NCBI GenBank assembly: GCA_018714895.1
Contig: DVMQ01000016.1
Span: 1-64,000, forward strand
Direction: 5' to 3'
Length of the DNA: 64,000 nucleotides
Source of the DNA: Coprovicinus avistercoris
Lineage (GTDB): Bacteria > Actinomycetota > Coriobacteriia > Coriobacteriales > Atopobiaceae
How positions within the stretch are numbered: position 1 is the stretch's first letter; each line of letters begins with the position of its first letter. Positions 51,509 through 60,191 of this stretch are shown here, piece by piece. The position numbers and the translations under genes were made by a program. A model generated the notes under the pieces. The model saw only the letters and a list, made by a program, of their open reading frames with translations. It did no database searches and was not told the origin of the DNA.

Positions 51509-52093
51509 TTACTTCACAGAATTTTTAGCCTTGATGGCTTCGATAATGTCGTTCGATCTTGTTTGAATGTATCCACGACTCGACTTTGCATCAAACGAAA
51601 CTCGATCCGCCACCGCCTTACTCACCGAGTCAGAGATATTGCCACTTGCAAACTCATAAAGGCTCTGGAGCATATCACGATATTCGGGATCGCCGTGATA
51701 GCACTGAATAGCCTCATCGAGCAACGGCCATACCTCTTCAGAACGCTCGGGCGAACGAGCGCCAAGCTTGGCCAAAAATCTGAATGCTGCAAGACGAACC
51801 GTTGATGAATCCTCATCAAAGAGTGATGCCTCAGCCTCTTCAGCTGCAGGGGCAACCTTGCCAGGCGCCACTTCAACAAGTTCTGTCAGCGTGTCGAGCA
51901 CTTCCCAACGAGTCTGTGCCTCTGGACGATACAGCGCATCCACAAGCTCTGTTGCATACGGTTCAACCACCGAATGGTCTTCACGGGCAATGATGGCAAG
52001 CTCGTGTGCCGCCTCCTGCCTCACACGCCTACGAGAGCCAGAAAGAGCCTCTACGAGTGCTTCTACCTTTACCTTGCTTAAGCCACCAGCCAT
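51509..52093 (-). CDS. HEAT-repeat protein
   Basis: 194 residues, all helical, with two to three HEAT-like repeats (RRRVRQEAAHELAIIAREDH; TRWEVLDTLTELVEVAPGK; STVRLAAFRFLAKLGARSP). These build a curved protein-binding surface. No enzyme motif is seen. ATG 52093 follows AGGAAAGG. It lies 21 bases after the NYN gene stop and is probably co-transcribed with it. Confidence 0.75.
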   Translation of the reverse strand: MAGGLSKVKVEALVEALSGSRRRVRQEAAHELAIIAREDHSVVEPYATELVDALYRPEAQTRWEVLDTLTELVEVAPGKVAPAAEEAEASLFDEDSSTVRLAAFRFLAKLGARSPERSEEVWPLLDEAIQCYHGDPEYRDMLQSLYEFASGNISDSVSKAVADRVSFDAKSSRGYIQTRSNDIIEAIKAKNSVK

Positions 52094-52114
52094 GTGCCAA
52101 CCTTTCCTTCTAGC

Positions 52115-52891
52115 CTATTCGCAGAACCCGTCCACAACAAACGTTCCGCTCTTTTGGTCGCGATGAATTTTGATAAAACCATAGGAACTTGCTTCATTGA
52201 GAAGTGCCGTAAAGTTGCGGTATCCATAAGAACGCTCGGAGAACTGTGGGCGCTTACGACGCATCATATTTTTAAGAAGCGAAGCCTGTACATACGATCC
52301 GCTCTCACCAAGCACTGTCTCGATTGTCTCAAAGAGAAGCTGATAGCATTCGTGCTTTTCGCGCGGCACCTTTGTCGAATAATCAGGAATTCCACCAGGA
52401 GTAACAATATCTTCGTAGAAGATAAACTCGTCGCAATTCTCTGCAAGAAGGGTGCTGGTAGATTCGCGCATACCCACACCAATCACCATCTTGCCGAATT
52501 CCTTGAGTTTAGAAACGAGCGGCGAAAAATCGGAGTCTCCCGACAAAATGGCAAAGGTGTCAATGTGCTCTTTGGTAAAGCACATCTCCATAGCATCCAC
52601 TGCAAGGCGAATATCAGCAGAATTCTTGCCCGTATAGGCGCGATCGGGAATTTCGATAAGTTCAACCCCCAGCTCATGCAGAGGGGTAAGCGCACTGTCA
52701 AAACGCTGCCAATCGCAGTAGGCCCGCTTAGATACAATGCGCCCCTTATCCACCAGGCGCTCAAGAATACGTTTCACATCGGGTGCTGGACCAGGCTCTT
52801 GATGACCATTACGCTTGCGCCTGCCCGTACCAAGAGCAAGGTTTTCATAGTCGATAAGAACCGCCATGGAGCCTTGCGTAGCTTCACTCAT
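52115..52891 (-). CDS. NYN-domain (PIN-like) putative RNase with OST-HTH/LOTUS domain
   Basis: About 258 residues. The NYN nuclease domain (residues ~8-160) has its acidic residues in AVLIDYENLAL, NSADIRLAVDAM and ILSGDSDFSPLVSKL. The C-terminal OST-HTH/LOTUS-like domain (about 185-258) has GSYVQASLLKNMMRRKRPQF, SYGYRNFTALLNE and a final strand FVVDGF. The combination points to RNA cleavage or binding. ATG 52891 overlaps the stop of the preceding dehydrogenase gene in an ATGA, giving coupled translation. The cellular target is unknown. Confidence 0.88.
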   Translation of the reverse strand: MSEATQGSMAVLIDYENLALGTGRRKRNGHQEPGPAPDVKRILERLVDKGRIVSKRAYCDWQRFDSALTPLHELGVELIEIPDRAYTGKNSADIRLAVDAMEMCFTKEHIDTFAILSGDSDFSPLVSKLKEFGKMVIGVGMRESTSTLLAENCDEFIFYEDIVTPGGIPDYSTKVPREKHECYQLLFETIETVLGESGSYVQASLLKNMMRRKRPQFSERSYGYRNFTALLNEASSYGFIKIHRDQKSGTFVVDGFCE

Positions 52892-53979
52892 GAGCAAGCC
52901 TCATCATGGTGATGGCAGCAGCCGTCCTCACCGTGGCCGTGACCATGTCCATGACAGCAACCACCCTCGCCATGGCCGTGATCATGACCATGCCCATGGC
53001 AGCATCCCTCACCATGCTCATGGTCGTGATGATGACAGCACTCGTGCTCTTCTTCCTCATCTTCATCAAGCGCATGCCAATCGAGTCCTGCTGCAACAGC
53101 ATCGCCCTCTTCGGCATACAGAAGAGCAATAGCCTGAGTACCGAGACGCGAGCCGCCAATCTCGCAGAGAAGATCATAAAGCGTGTAGGCAGTATCCGTG
53201 CCAGGAAGTGTTATCTCAAGGTCCTCTGCCTGCGTCAATGCAAGGGTAAGGTCCTTGCGCATATGCTCATTTAAAAAGCCTGGGCGCCAATCCTTTGCAA
53301 CTGCCTTGGGTGCAAGGTCGGTAATGGCACGAGAAGAGCCCATGCCCGAGCCAACCATCTCAAGCATACGATCAACATCAATGCCGCCCTGCTCAGCCAG
53401 AGCAACTGCATCAGCCATGCCCACCATGCAGGAAGCGAGTGAAACCTGGTTGCAGAGTTTGGCCGTCTGACCAGCACCGGGCGCATCGAAATAGAAGATA
53501 CGCGAAGAGAACGTCGATAAGAGCTCAGCTACAGGAGCAGCATCTTTTTCGGTAATGCCGCAGATAAGCGTCAGGGTGCCTGCCTGAGCGCCAGCCTCGC
53601 CACCTGTAACAGGGCAGTCGAAGGCATGCTTATCGAGCACCTCAGCTGCATCATGAATATCGCGAGCAAGTGACGGAGATGACGTTGTGAGATCGATAAG
53701 CCATGCACCACGCGGAGCAGCTTCAATGATGCCTCCGCCGGCAAGATATACATCCTCAACATCGGATGGATAGCCCAACATGGTAAAGATAACATCGGCC
53801 TCAGCGGCTGCCTCAGCGGGCGTTTCTGCATAAGTAGCGCCACGATCTACCAGAGGCTGTGCCTTCTCCTTGGTACGGTTATGCACTATAAGCTCATAGC
53901 CTGCATCAAGAATATGACCAGCAATGGGTGCTCCCATAATGCCTGTTCCAATAAAGGCAACCTTTTGGATCTTTGCCAT
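52888..53979 (-). CDS. Beta-hydroxyacid dehydrogenase (GarR-like) with His/Cys-rich tail
   Basis: 363 residues. Residues 1-295 are a beta-hydroxyacid dehydrogenase: NAD(P) fold FIGTGIMGAPIAGH near 9, substrate motif DCPVTGGEAGAQAG near 121, catalytic Lys in GAGQTAKLCNQ near 170. The likely reaction is reduction of tartronate semialdehyde or a similar beta-hydroxyacid. Residues 305-363 are a tail of acidic residues followed by repeated His-Gly and Cys-Cys units: about 18 His and 9 Cys in 59 residues. This is not part of the family and should bind metal ions such as nickel, zinc or cobalt. The coding DNA of the tail is internally repetitive. The stop overlaps the NYN gene start. Confidence 0.85.
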   Translation of the reverse strand: MAKIQKVAFIGTGIMGAPIAGHILDAGYELIVHNRTKEKAQPLVDRGATYAETPAEAAAEADVIFTMLGYPSDVEDVYLAGGGIIEAAPRGAWLIDLTTSSPSLARDIHDAAEVLDKHAFDCPVTGGEAGAQAGTLTLICGITEKDAAPVAELLSTFSSRIFYFDAPGAGQTAKLCNQVSLASCMVGMADAVALAEQGGIDVDRMLEMVGSGMGSSRAITDLAPKAVAKDWRPGFLNEHMRKDLTLALTQAEDLEITLPGTDTAYTLYDLLCEIGGSRLGTQAIALLYAEEGDAVAAGLDWHALDEDEEEEHECCHHHDHEHGEGCCHGHGHDHGHGEGGCCHGHGHGHGEDGCCHHHDEACS

Positions 53980-54012
53980 AAAGAAAATTCCTTTCCAAAA
54001 ATACGTAGATAA

Positions 54013-55086
54013 TCATTTCTCTTTTCCAGAACCGCGAACTTTACGTGCAATTCTGTCGGTGATTGACATCTTCTCACGTCGATCTTTTGCCCAAAAACCA
54101 AAGCCGACCATACCTGGGCCTGTATGGCTCCCAATAACAGGAGAAATTGAGCTGCGGATAACAACAAGGTCTTCGCAACCCGGTTCTTTTCTCGCAGCAG
54201 CCTCAAGCCAATCGCCATCTTTTTCAGCATCGGCAGTGACAATTGCTACGGGAAGCGATGTGTCATGTGAATAGTTCTCACGGAACTCAGCAAGTATTGC
54301 TTTGAGTGCCTTGCGACGACCGCGACAAACACCGCGCAGCGTAAGCGAGCCGTTCAGATCATAAGAGAGCTCCGGCTTTACATCGAGCTTGCCGCCAATC
54401 TGAGCCGCTGCTGGCGGAATGCGCCCACCTGCCGCAAGTGCATCGAAGTTATCAAGCGTGAAGTATCCCTGAATAAAATAGCGGGCATCCTTTGCCCATT
54501 CGTAGAGCTCTGCTGCAGACAATCCATTGTTCAGTTGACGGACTGCCTCGATAGCAAAAAGTTCAGCAGTTGCCGAAGGCAAAAGATTATCCATAACATA
54601 GAGCTCAAAATCAGGATGTTCTGAACGCACCATCTCAGCCGCTTGTTCGGCGCACGAGATGGAAGACGAAAGGCCAGCTGTCAGGCCAAAATAAATTGCC
54701 GGAATCCCACGCTCATAAGCTTTTGAGAAAACTTCGTAATAACGGCCAGGACTCACTGCAGAAGTGCTCACCTGCGCACCTTTGCGCATTTTCTCGTAAA
54801 ACTCATGAGGTGTTTGACTCTGCCAAAGATCGTCAAGGTATTCTTTCCCATCCACCACATAGGGGAAATGAATCACCTCAATACCGAGGCGCTCAGCTAC
54901 CGAGGGAGCAAAATCGGCACATGAATCAAAAATGAGCGTGCAGGTTTTATTTGCGAGCATCTCGCACGTATGCGACTGCTCTTCCTGGGACGGGGCGTCA
55001 CTTGCACCTAGACCACAGGCGGGGGCCGCCGAAGCAGCCCCCGTCACGGATGCATCCGTGGATTCTATCTTTTTTGCCTTACTCAT
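54013..55086 (-). CDS. DegV-family fatty-acid-binding protein
   Basis: About 357 residues. The DegV fold (from about residue 42) has TLIFDSCADFAPSVAERLGI, the segments TSAVSPGRYYEVF and YFGLTAGLSSS, and the C-terminal GSHTGPGMVGFGFW, whose His and Gly residues shape the lipid site. In Gram-positive bacteria DegV (FakB-type) proteins bring exogenous fatty acids to a kinase. The N-terminal 40 residues (Ala/Ser/Glu-rich) are extra. ATG 55086 overlaps the hpf stop by 8 bases; ATG 54963 is an alternative without a ribosome site. Confidence 0.85.
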   Translation of the reverse strand: MSKAKKIESTDASVTGAASAAPACGLGASDAPSQEEQSHTCEMLANKTCTLIFDSCADFAPSVAERLGIEVIHFPYVVDGKEYLDDLWQSQTPHEFYEKMRKGAQVSTSAVSPGRYYEVFSKAYERGIPAIYFGLTAGLSSSISCAEQAAEMVRSEHPDFELYVMDNLLPSATAELFAIEAVRQLNNGLSAAELYEWAKDARYFIQGYFTLDNFDALAAGGRIPPAAAQIGGKLDVKPELSYDLNGSLTLRGVCRGRRKALKAILAEFRENYSHDTSLPVAIVTADAEKDGDWLEAAARKEPGCEDLVVIRSSISPVIGSHTGPGMVGFGFWAKDRREKMSITDRIARKVRGSGKEK

Positions 55087-55663
55087 CAGGTTCCTCAATC
55101 TTGGGCTTAATAATGCCGTATCCGCCATTCTTACGGCGATAGACAACATTCGTAAGTCCTGTTGTAGCATTCATGAAGACATAGAAGTCATGCCCGATAA
55201 GATCAATCTGAACAAGCGCTTCTTCTTCTGTCATAGGCGTGAGATCGATGTACTTCTCACGAACAAGCTCATCGTCTTCATCCTCAGAAGGCTCGATCAG
55301 ACTAGCCAAATCTGCAGAAGATGCTTCTTCAACACGCTGAGCAGAACGACGCTGGCGACGATCGACCACCCGTGTCTTAAACTTACGGAGCTGACGCGTA
55401 ACCTTATCTGCTGCTTCATCAATAAGCGCATACATATCGGTGCCGGAAGTAACAACACGCACCACACGATCGCGGATAAAAACGGTTACCTCAACCGACT
55501 TACGTTCGGAATTGGAGGGGTTTTTGTCCACACGCAAAACGACGTCACATGTCATAGGCTGGATATCAAAGACCTTAAGTGCATCGCCGATCTTCTCATC
55601 CACACGATCCTTCAGGGCGTCGCTCACGGTAACCTTGCGACCAGAGACCTTAATATCAACCAT
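55079..55663 (-). CDS. hpf: Long ribosome hibernation-promoting factor (HPF/RaiA)
   Basis: 194 residues. N-terminal S30AE ribosome-binding domain (residues 1-105, KVSGRKVTVSDALKDRVDEK) joined by a charged linker to the C-terminal dimerisation domain (DLTPMTEEEALVQIDLIGHD, FYVFMNATTGLTNVVYRRKN). The long form lets ribosomes pair as inactive 100S particles in stationary phase. ATG 55663 has GGGGGC upstream. It overlaps degV. It lies 1.2 kb downstream of the probable raiA-motif RNA, the genomic partner of raiA genes. Confidence 0.92.
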   Translation of the reverse strand: MVDIKVSGRKVTVSDALKDRVDEKIGDALKVFDIQPMTCDVVLRVDKNPSNSERKSVEVTVFIRDRVVRVVTSGTDMYALIDEAADKVTRQLRKFKTRVVDRRQRRSAQRVEEASSADLASLIEPSEDEDDELVREKYIDLTPMTEEEALVQIDLIGHDFYVFMNATTGLTNVVYRRKNGGYGIIKPKIEEPDE

Positions 55664-55826
55664 AGATGCCCCCTTACGCTTACCTGAAGATGCTTCCCTT
55701 GGAAAGGGATGCTTAAATCTTATGAGACTGATACCCAATCTTTCGCCTGCAAGTATGGATGAATCCGTAGGATGCACGACTCTTCGGGCCGATGCTCATA
55801 ACGCCGCCCGAACGGTCCGAGCACCG

Positions 55827-56849
55827 CTACTCAAGCGTGGCGGCGTTGGAGCCAGCCGTCGAACCATCCATTGGTGTGGAATCGTTCTCGAAGGTCTCAC
55901 CAGAATCTGTTGACATATCACCTTCACCAGTTGTGCTTTCGTTGGTGGTGGCATGGTTGTTTTCGTCTATAACCACACCAGAGACAACGGTATCGGATGT
56001 GAGATCAGGCAGCGTGCCTACCCACCGAACACGTGCAAGGCTGGTAATGCCACTTTCTGATATGGTTTGCATAGCGCTGGACACAGCTTGTGCCAGCTCG
56101 GTATTGCTCTGTAAAACAGCAACACCACGGGTGACCGGCACGTCCAAATTGCCTGCAAAGGTTATGTCCCCATAGGAAACAGCCAGATATGCCCCTGAGT
56201 AAGCATCGCACAGTACGTAGTCGAGTGTTCCCGCCTCAAGAGCATTAAATGCCTCGTTAAGATTGGAATAGGTACGTGCGGTTACAGAAAGGTTGGAGTT
56301 CTCCAAAACGCCCTGCGAAACAGAGCCCTCTTGAACACCAACTGTTTTACCGTTCACGTCATCAAGGGTTACGGATCCGGCTTCACCACGATGGAAAAGT
56401 GCCACGGAACTCTGAGAAGAGGAGCCTACAACCGTAGCGTCGGCAATATCGCCATCTTCAGCTTCAAATATCACATCGCAGGTAGTGCCCAAGGCAGTTT
56501 CAGGATCGTCAATCGACACAAAGCGAACCTGCAAGCCAAGTTGCTGTGCCAGCGCGCTGGCAAGATCAACATCCATGCCAGAGAGCGTAGAATCATCACC
56601 CAAAATAAAGTATGGAGCATTAACAGTGCTAGTATCCACACCTACTGTGAGCGTTCCCTCTTGCACAAGCGCATCGCCAGAAACGACAGGCGTTAGACTC
56701 TCAGCAGCCTCGCGTGAAGCCTCTTCAACACCGGGAGAAGAAGCAAACGGGCCACAGCCTGTTAAGGCAAGCACACAAGCAACCGAGGTTGCCAATACAA
56801 CAAGGGTCTGTCGAACGCGTCTAAAACAACCCATAAAGAGACGTCCCAT
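55827..56849 (-). CDS. Amino acid-type solute-binding lipoprotein
   Basis: 340 residues. Signal peptide with lipobox LALTGC (Cys near 32), then a family 3 substrate-binding domain (about 60-290): LTVGVDTSTVNAPYFI, GMDVDLASALAQQLG, DVIFEAEDGDIADA, GKTVGVQEGS, and DYVLCDAYSGAYLAV. The C-terminus is a Ser/Thr/Asp/Glu-rich tail. It should bind a polar amino acid outside the membrane. No ABC permease or ATPase gene is adjacent. The 5' end directly abuts the candidate RNA region; the ribosome site is weak. Confidence 0.85.
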   Translation of the reverse strand: MGRLFMGCFRRVRQTLVVLATSVACVLALTGCGPFASSPGVEEASREAAESLTPVVSGDALVQEGTLTVGVDTSTVNAPYFILGDDSTLSGMDVDLASALAQQLGLQVRFVSIDDPETALGTTCDVIFEAEDGDIADATVVGSSSQSSVALFHRGEAGSVTLDDVNGKTVGVQEGSVSQGVLENSNLSVTARTYSNLNEAFNALEAGTLDYVLCDAYSGAYLAVSYGDITFAGNLDVPVTRGVAVLQSNTELAQAVSSAMQTISESGITSLARVRWVGTLPDLTSDTVVSGVVIDENNHATTNESTTGEGDMSTDSGETFENDSTPMDGSTAGSNAATLE

Positions 56850-56879
56850 CCCATAAGGGGTACCCTTTGGTGCCCCGCC

Positions 56880-57157
56880 TTAAATCTACCTATCTTTCTA
56901 CCAGCTGACCTGGTCTTTGACCCCACACTCGCGCACTGGAACTTTCGCTTGCGACACCGCAATGCCACGCACTACTAACTCTCTCGTCCGCGAGGCCCCA
57001 TGCCTCTTAAGTCGTACGGACGGTGCGTCTTACTTCTAGGACGAGCCATGATCGCTCGGGCGCGCACGTCCGAACTTACGTGGATCCCTTTGGCCTCGTC
57101 TGCCATGGACTTGGACAGCACGTTTACCATCCGCAACCACAGACCTGGTGAAAGACG
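56880..57157 (-). ncRNA. Probable raiA-motif structured RNA
   Basis: A region of about 280 bases with no convincing gene, preceded by an extended -10 (TGGTATAAT, 57163-57171 on the minus strand). Several strong stems can be drawn: AACCAC/GTGGTT at the 5' end, CGGACGTGCG/CGCACCGTCCG (57017-57027 with 57063-57072) enclosing CGAGC/GCTCG, TTGCG/CGCAA and GGTC/GACC towards the 3' end. It sits between comFC and genes leading to raiA (hpf), the location where the raiA-motif RNA occurs in Actinobacteria and Firmicutes. Identity rests on position and structure, since the covariance model could not be run. A leader of the lipoprotein gene is the alternative. Confidence 0.55.
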
Positions 57158-57162
57158 TGGTT

Positions 57163-57171
57163 ATTATACCA
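57163..57171 (-). promoter_or_regulatory. Extended -10 promoter of the structured RNA
   Basis: Minus-strand TGGTATAAT, an extended -10 with no obvious -35. Start of transcription should be near 57157, exactly at the first stem of the RNA. Confidence 0.6.
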
Positions 57172-57201
57172 GCATTGTTCCGTATCCTCATATCCTCCGA
57201 A

Positions 57202-57927
57202 CTACCACACCCGAGCAAAACCACAGCCTGTTACTGAGGCAGCTCCAGCCGCGAGCAACGCATGAGCACATGCTTGCATACTCGCTCCTGTTGTAACCAC
57301 ATCATCAACCAGAAGAAGGTTCATGCCTAACACATTTCCTACCACTGAAACGGCATGTTTGAGGTTTTGAGCTCGATCTTCTGCTCCCAAATGGCGTTGA
57401 TCTTTCCCCTTTGACCGCAGCAAAACATCTGCCAGGGGCACCTCCAGCATATGGGATAGCAATGTCGCCACAAGCTCCATATGGTCAAAGCCTCGACGCG
57501 CATAGGCACGCTCAGTAGCAGGAACAAAACAGATGGCATCCGGCGAAGGTAAACAGGTGTGCGCGGCTGCACGAGCAGGAGCAGGAAGTGCTGCGACTAT
57601 ACAAGCTTCATCCCATGCAGTTGCCATTGCACTTGCAAGCACCGCAGCGAGACGTTGTTCTCCTTCATCTTTAAATGCATGTATTACCGAACGGGTAAGA
57701 CCTTCATATGAGGTAGCACACACGATGCCTTTTAACTCATCCCACGAACTATCACACGCGGTACATACAAGCGCTCCATGCGGTGCTCCACAGACCGGAC
57801 AAGCGCTGAGTTGAGAAATCCATGGCAGCTGTGCTCGGCAGTGTGCACATAACACTTCTCCCGGCAGCTCACATCCCGCACACAGCGTTGGCCAAAGCAC
57901 TTCTTTTATCTGAGATGTAAAACCCAT
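57202..57927 (-). CDS. comFC: ComF-family phosphoribosyltransferase (ComFC)
   Basis: 241 residues. A double zinc ribbon (Cys pairs in LCAGCELPGEVLCAHC and CPVCG, CTACD) is followed by a phosphoribosyltransferase fold with the PRPP motif LLLVDDVVTTGAS near 210. ComFC is needed for natural transformation in competent bacteria, and homologues are also kept elsewhere. Its start codon follows directly after a 10-bp hairpin whose 3' arm holds the ribosome site GAGGGG. Confidence 0.9.
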   Translation of the reverse strand: MGFTSQIKEVLWPTLCAGCELPGEVLCAHCRAQLPWISQLSACPVCGAPHGALVCTACDSSWDELKGIVCATSYEGLTRSVIHAFKDEGEQRLAAVLASAMATAWDEACIVAALPAPARAAAHTCLPSPDAICFVPATERAYARRGFDHMELVATLLSHMLEVPLADVLLRSKGKDQRHLGAEDRAQNLKHAVSVVGNVLGMNLLLVDDVVTTGASMQACAHALLAAGAASVTGCGFARVW

Positions 57928-57961
57928 ACGACCCCTCCACGCCTGAGCGCAGAGGGGTCGT
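57928..57961 (-). promoter_or_regulatory. Hairpin that may cover the comFC ribosome site
   Basis: ACGACCCCTC and GAGGGGTCGT pair over 10 bases with a 14-base loop. The 3' arm on the minus strand holds the GAGGGG of comFC, directly before its ATG. There is no T-run, so it is not a normal terminator. It lies 20 bases after the CPBP protease stop. Confidence 0.6.
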
Positions 57962-57980
57962 CTGTCAGTGTATCAAGAAA

Positions 57981-59135
57981 CTAGCCTTGCCATCCTTTGG
58001 GCGGTGGTGGTGCATCCGGAGAACGCCTTGCATACCAAGCGGCAGACCCCGGTTCTGCTTCTTGTGTTGAGACTAAGTCAAAGGTATTCGGCACCGATTG
58101 AGGCACAACTTGTGAATCGAATTGTGTCGTCTGAGACGAGCCGTTCTGTACAACATCAACCTGGGAAACACCGCCCGTTGAAACTGCTCCATAAGTCTCA
58201 TGCACTCCAGCCTCTGGCATTTGCTCAGAGGCAAGCCAACCACAGGTAGGAGCCGATTTTGCTATGCGCATTATTGCGGTTATCACCGTAGGGATTTGTA
58301 TAACGATCATTACCACATAAAAGGCAACAAGCGCCCAACCGGTAGAACTTGTATCCACATATGAAATTTCAAATGGGTCTTCAAAAACACCGCTTGAGCC
58401 CATAAGAGCAAAGTCCCAAAAAGCGTGGGCGAAAACTCCTGGCCAAATATTGCCCGTAGAAACCGCTAAGCCACAGAAGAAAATACCAAGCATGCCGGAT
58501 TGAAGAAACTTGAGCACAAGCTGGGACAAAACCATAGGCGAAAGTGCTTCGCTAAACGAGACATGAGCAATACCAAAAATTGCACTGGCGATAAAAACAG
58601 CCCCAAAGACACCTGCTTTGCTTTTGCTCATACGAGGAAGCAAGCAGCCAAGCAACACGCCACGGAAGATACCTTCCTCATAAATGCCAACCATAATGCA
58701 GAGAAAGAACACCTTTATCAGCACTATTGGCCAGTCTGCAGTGGGGGCCACATCTGATGCTAAATTCCCCACAAGGGTATAGACCACCAGCAGAAGCGCA
58801 AGGATAACAAAGTACAGCGATCCTTTGAGGCCATTGAGAAACTCTGCAACACGACACTTAAATGGCTTTGAGCCTCCCAAGAGAAACAGCACTATAACGG
58901 TATAGACCACAAGGAAGAACTCCACCAGGAGAGTAAGCCAGTCTAAGCCAAGCGCATCTGTAGATCCCAGCGCCAACACCGAGACGAGTGCGATAACAAA
59001 GGCAACGGGAAATTGCACAAGATAACTGCCGATAAAAGCAAGAAATCCCAACGGCAAACAATGTTTACGATAGGGTTTGATGTGAGGTTTTTCTGGGCTT
59101 GAGGGCAAAACCTGCTCTACGGTTTCTGAGTCCAT
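57981..59135 (-). CDS. CPBP-family intramembrane metalloprotease
   Basis: About 384 residues with eight or so membrane segments. The CPBP motifs are clear: EEGIFRGVLLG near 175 (Glu-Glu-x3-Arg), FGIAHVSFSEAL near 205, and VFAHAFWDFALM near 250 (His residues of the metal site). Family members process prenylated peptides or act in bacteriocin self-immunity and signalling. The C-terminal 80 residues are soluble and Pro/Ser-rich. ATG 59135 has AGGAGG six bases upstream. Confidence 0.85.
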   Translation of the reverse strand: MDSETVEQVLPSSPEKPHIKPYRKHCLPLGFLAFIGSYLVQFPVAFVIALVSVLALGSTDALGLDWLTLLVEFFLVVYTVIVLFLLGGSKPFKCRVAEFLNGLKGSLYFVILALLLVVYTLVGNLASDVAPTADWPIVLIKVFFLCIMVGIYEEGIFRGVLLGCLLPRMSKSKAGVFGAVFIASAIFGIAHVSFSEALSPMVLSQLVLKFLQSGMLGIFFCGLAVSTGNIWPGVFAHAFWDFALMGSSGVFEDPFEISYVDTSSTGWALVAFYVVMIVIQIPTVITAIMRIAKSAPTCGWLASEQMPEAGVHETYGAVSTGGVSQVDVVQNGSSQTTQFDSQVVPQSVPNTFDLVSTQEAEPGSAAWYARRSPDAPPPPKGWQG

Positions 59136-59144
59136 GGGCACCTC

Positions 59145-60191
59145 CTAGCTACGCCCGATACCAAAAAATGAACAGGCGTTTTTCCACACTGACGTATATG
59201 TATCCTGTTTTGTTTCACCTAAACGTTCAGAGCGTACCTGAGCAATGCACGCCGTATTACATGCAACCATGGCTGGCTCGCACGTTTGTCCTCGAAGAGG
59301 CACCGGCGCCATATAGGGGCTATCCGTCTCACTCAGCAGCAACTCCTGAGGACAAGCTGCCACAGCATCACGAATCTCATCGGAAGAAGCAAACGTAGCA
59401 GCCCCACCAAATGCCATATGACAGCCCAGCTGAGAAAACGTATTCACGATTGCGGGATTCTCGGTAAAGCAATGCAGATCGCATCCAGCCTGCGGCATAC
59501 CCTGCGCTTCAAGTACCTCAGCAACGAGAGCGTGAGCAGCGCGTTTATCATCTTCTTTTGCATTGCGCACATGCAGCTCTACCGGGAGATTGTGCTCACA
59601 GGCAATATGCAGCTGCTGCTCAAAAGCTTTGCGCTGTACGTCAGCATCCAAGCTGTTATACGGCCCAAAGTCGATGCCAATCTCTCCCACCCCAACGCAG
59701 CGTGGGCTCTTGAGTAAAACCTCAAGCTCGCGCAGGGCATTCCTATCAAGATCGGCGGCGCCATACGGGTGAGCACCCGCCACAATATAGATGGAATCGA
59801 GAAGATTGGGCACGTCAGGCCAACCGACAAAAACAGGAGGTTCAAGTCCTCTCTGAGCACACGCATCTAACAGGTTAGCCGCTGTATCAATCACACCATC
59901 AAGCCAGGAAAGCACCTCTTGAGTTGTTGCCCAGCGACCGCGCGACAAATCATCCACCGGATCTATAGGCACAACAAGCAGACGAACGCCCGCAAGTGCC
60001 GCACGACAAATGGCACACGCTGCATCTATACCGTGAGAAGAAGTGAGGTGCCCATGCGTATCTGCCAGAGGCGCAAGCGCAACTGGCATAGGAACAATCT
60101 CACCTTTCTTGTTATGAAAAAGAGCATTATCTGGTGCAACAGGCATATCCAGAGTGGGTGTAAATACATATGAAGCCTTGCTGCGCGACAC
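59145..60191 (-). CDS. TatD-family metal-dependent hydrolase
   Basis: 348 residues of the TatD DNase family: metal His in ADTHGHLTS near 44, GVGEIGIDFG near 168, LPVELHVRNA near 200, DLHCFTENPA near 238, and LLSETDSPYMAPVPLRG near 290. Proposed roles are DNA repair, apoptosis-like DNA turnover or D-aminoacyl-tRNA proofreading. GTG 60191 follows the rsmA stop directly, with GGGGGAG eight bases upstream. The cluster metG-rsmA-tatD is conserved in many Gram-positive bacteria. Confidence 0.92.
   Translation of the reverse strand: MSRSKASYVFTPTLDMPVAPDNALFHNKKGEIVPMPVALAPLADTHGHLTSSHGIDAACAICRAALAGVRLLVVPIDPVDDLSRGRWATTQEVLSWLDGVIDTAANLLDACAQRGLEPPVFVGWPDVPNLLDSIYIVAGAHPYGAADLDRNALRELEVLLKSPRCVGVGEIGIDFGPYNSLDADVQRKAFEQQLHIACEHNLPVELHVRNAKEDDKRAAHALVAEVLEAQGMPQAGCDLHCFTENPAIVNTFSQLGCHMAFGGAATFASSDEIRDAVAACPQELLLSETDSPYMAPVPLRGQTCEPAMVACNTACIAQVRSERLGETKQDTYTSVWKNACSFFGIGRS

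Noticed and set aside
52900..53055. Short repeats resembling a CRISPR or minisatellite
   Set aside because: In frame they encode the His/Cys tail of the dehydrogenase; unit length varies and no unique spacers exist.
56900..57115. A small basic protein of ~43 residues encoded on the minus strand (starting at an ATG near 57105)
   Set aside because: The frame is open but has no ribosome site, and the same bases form stable long stems; a structured RNA explains the region better.
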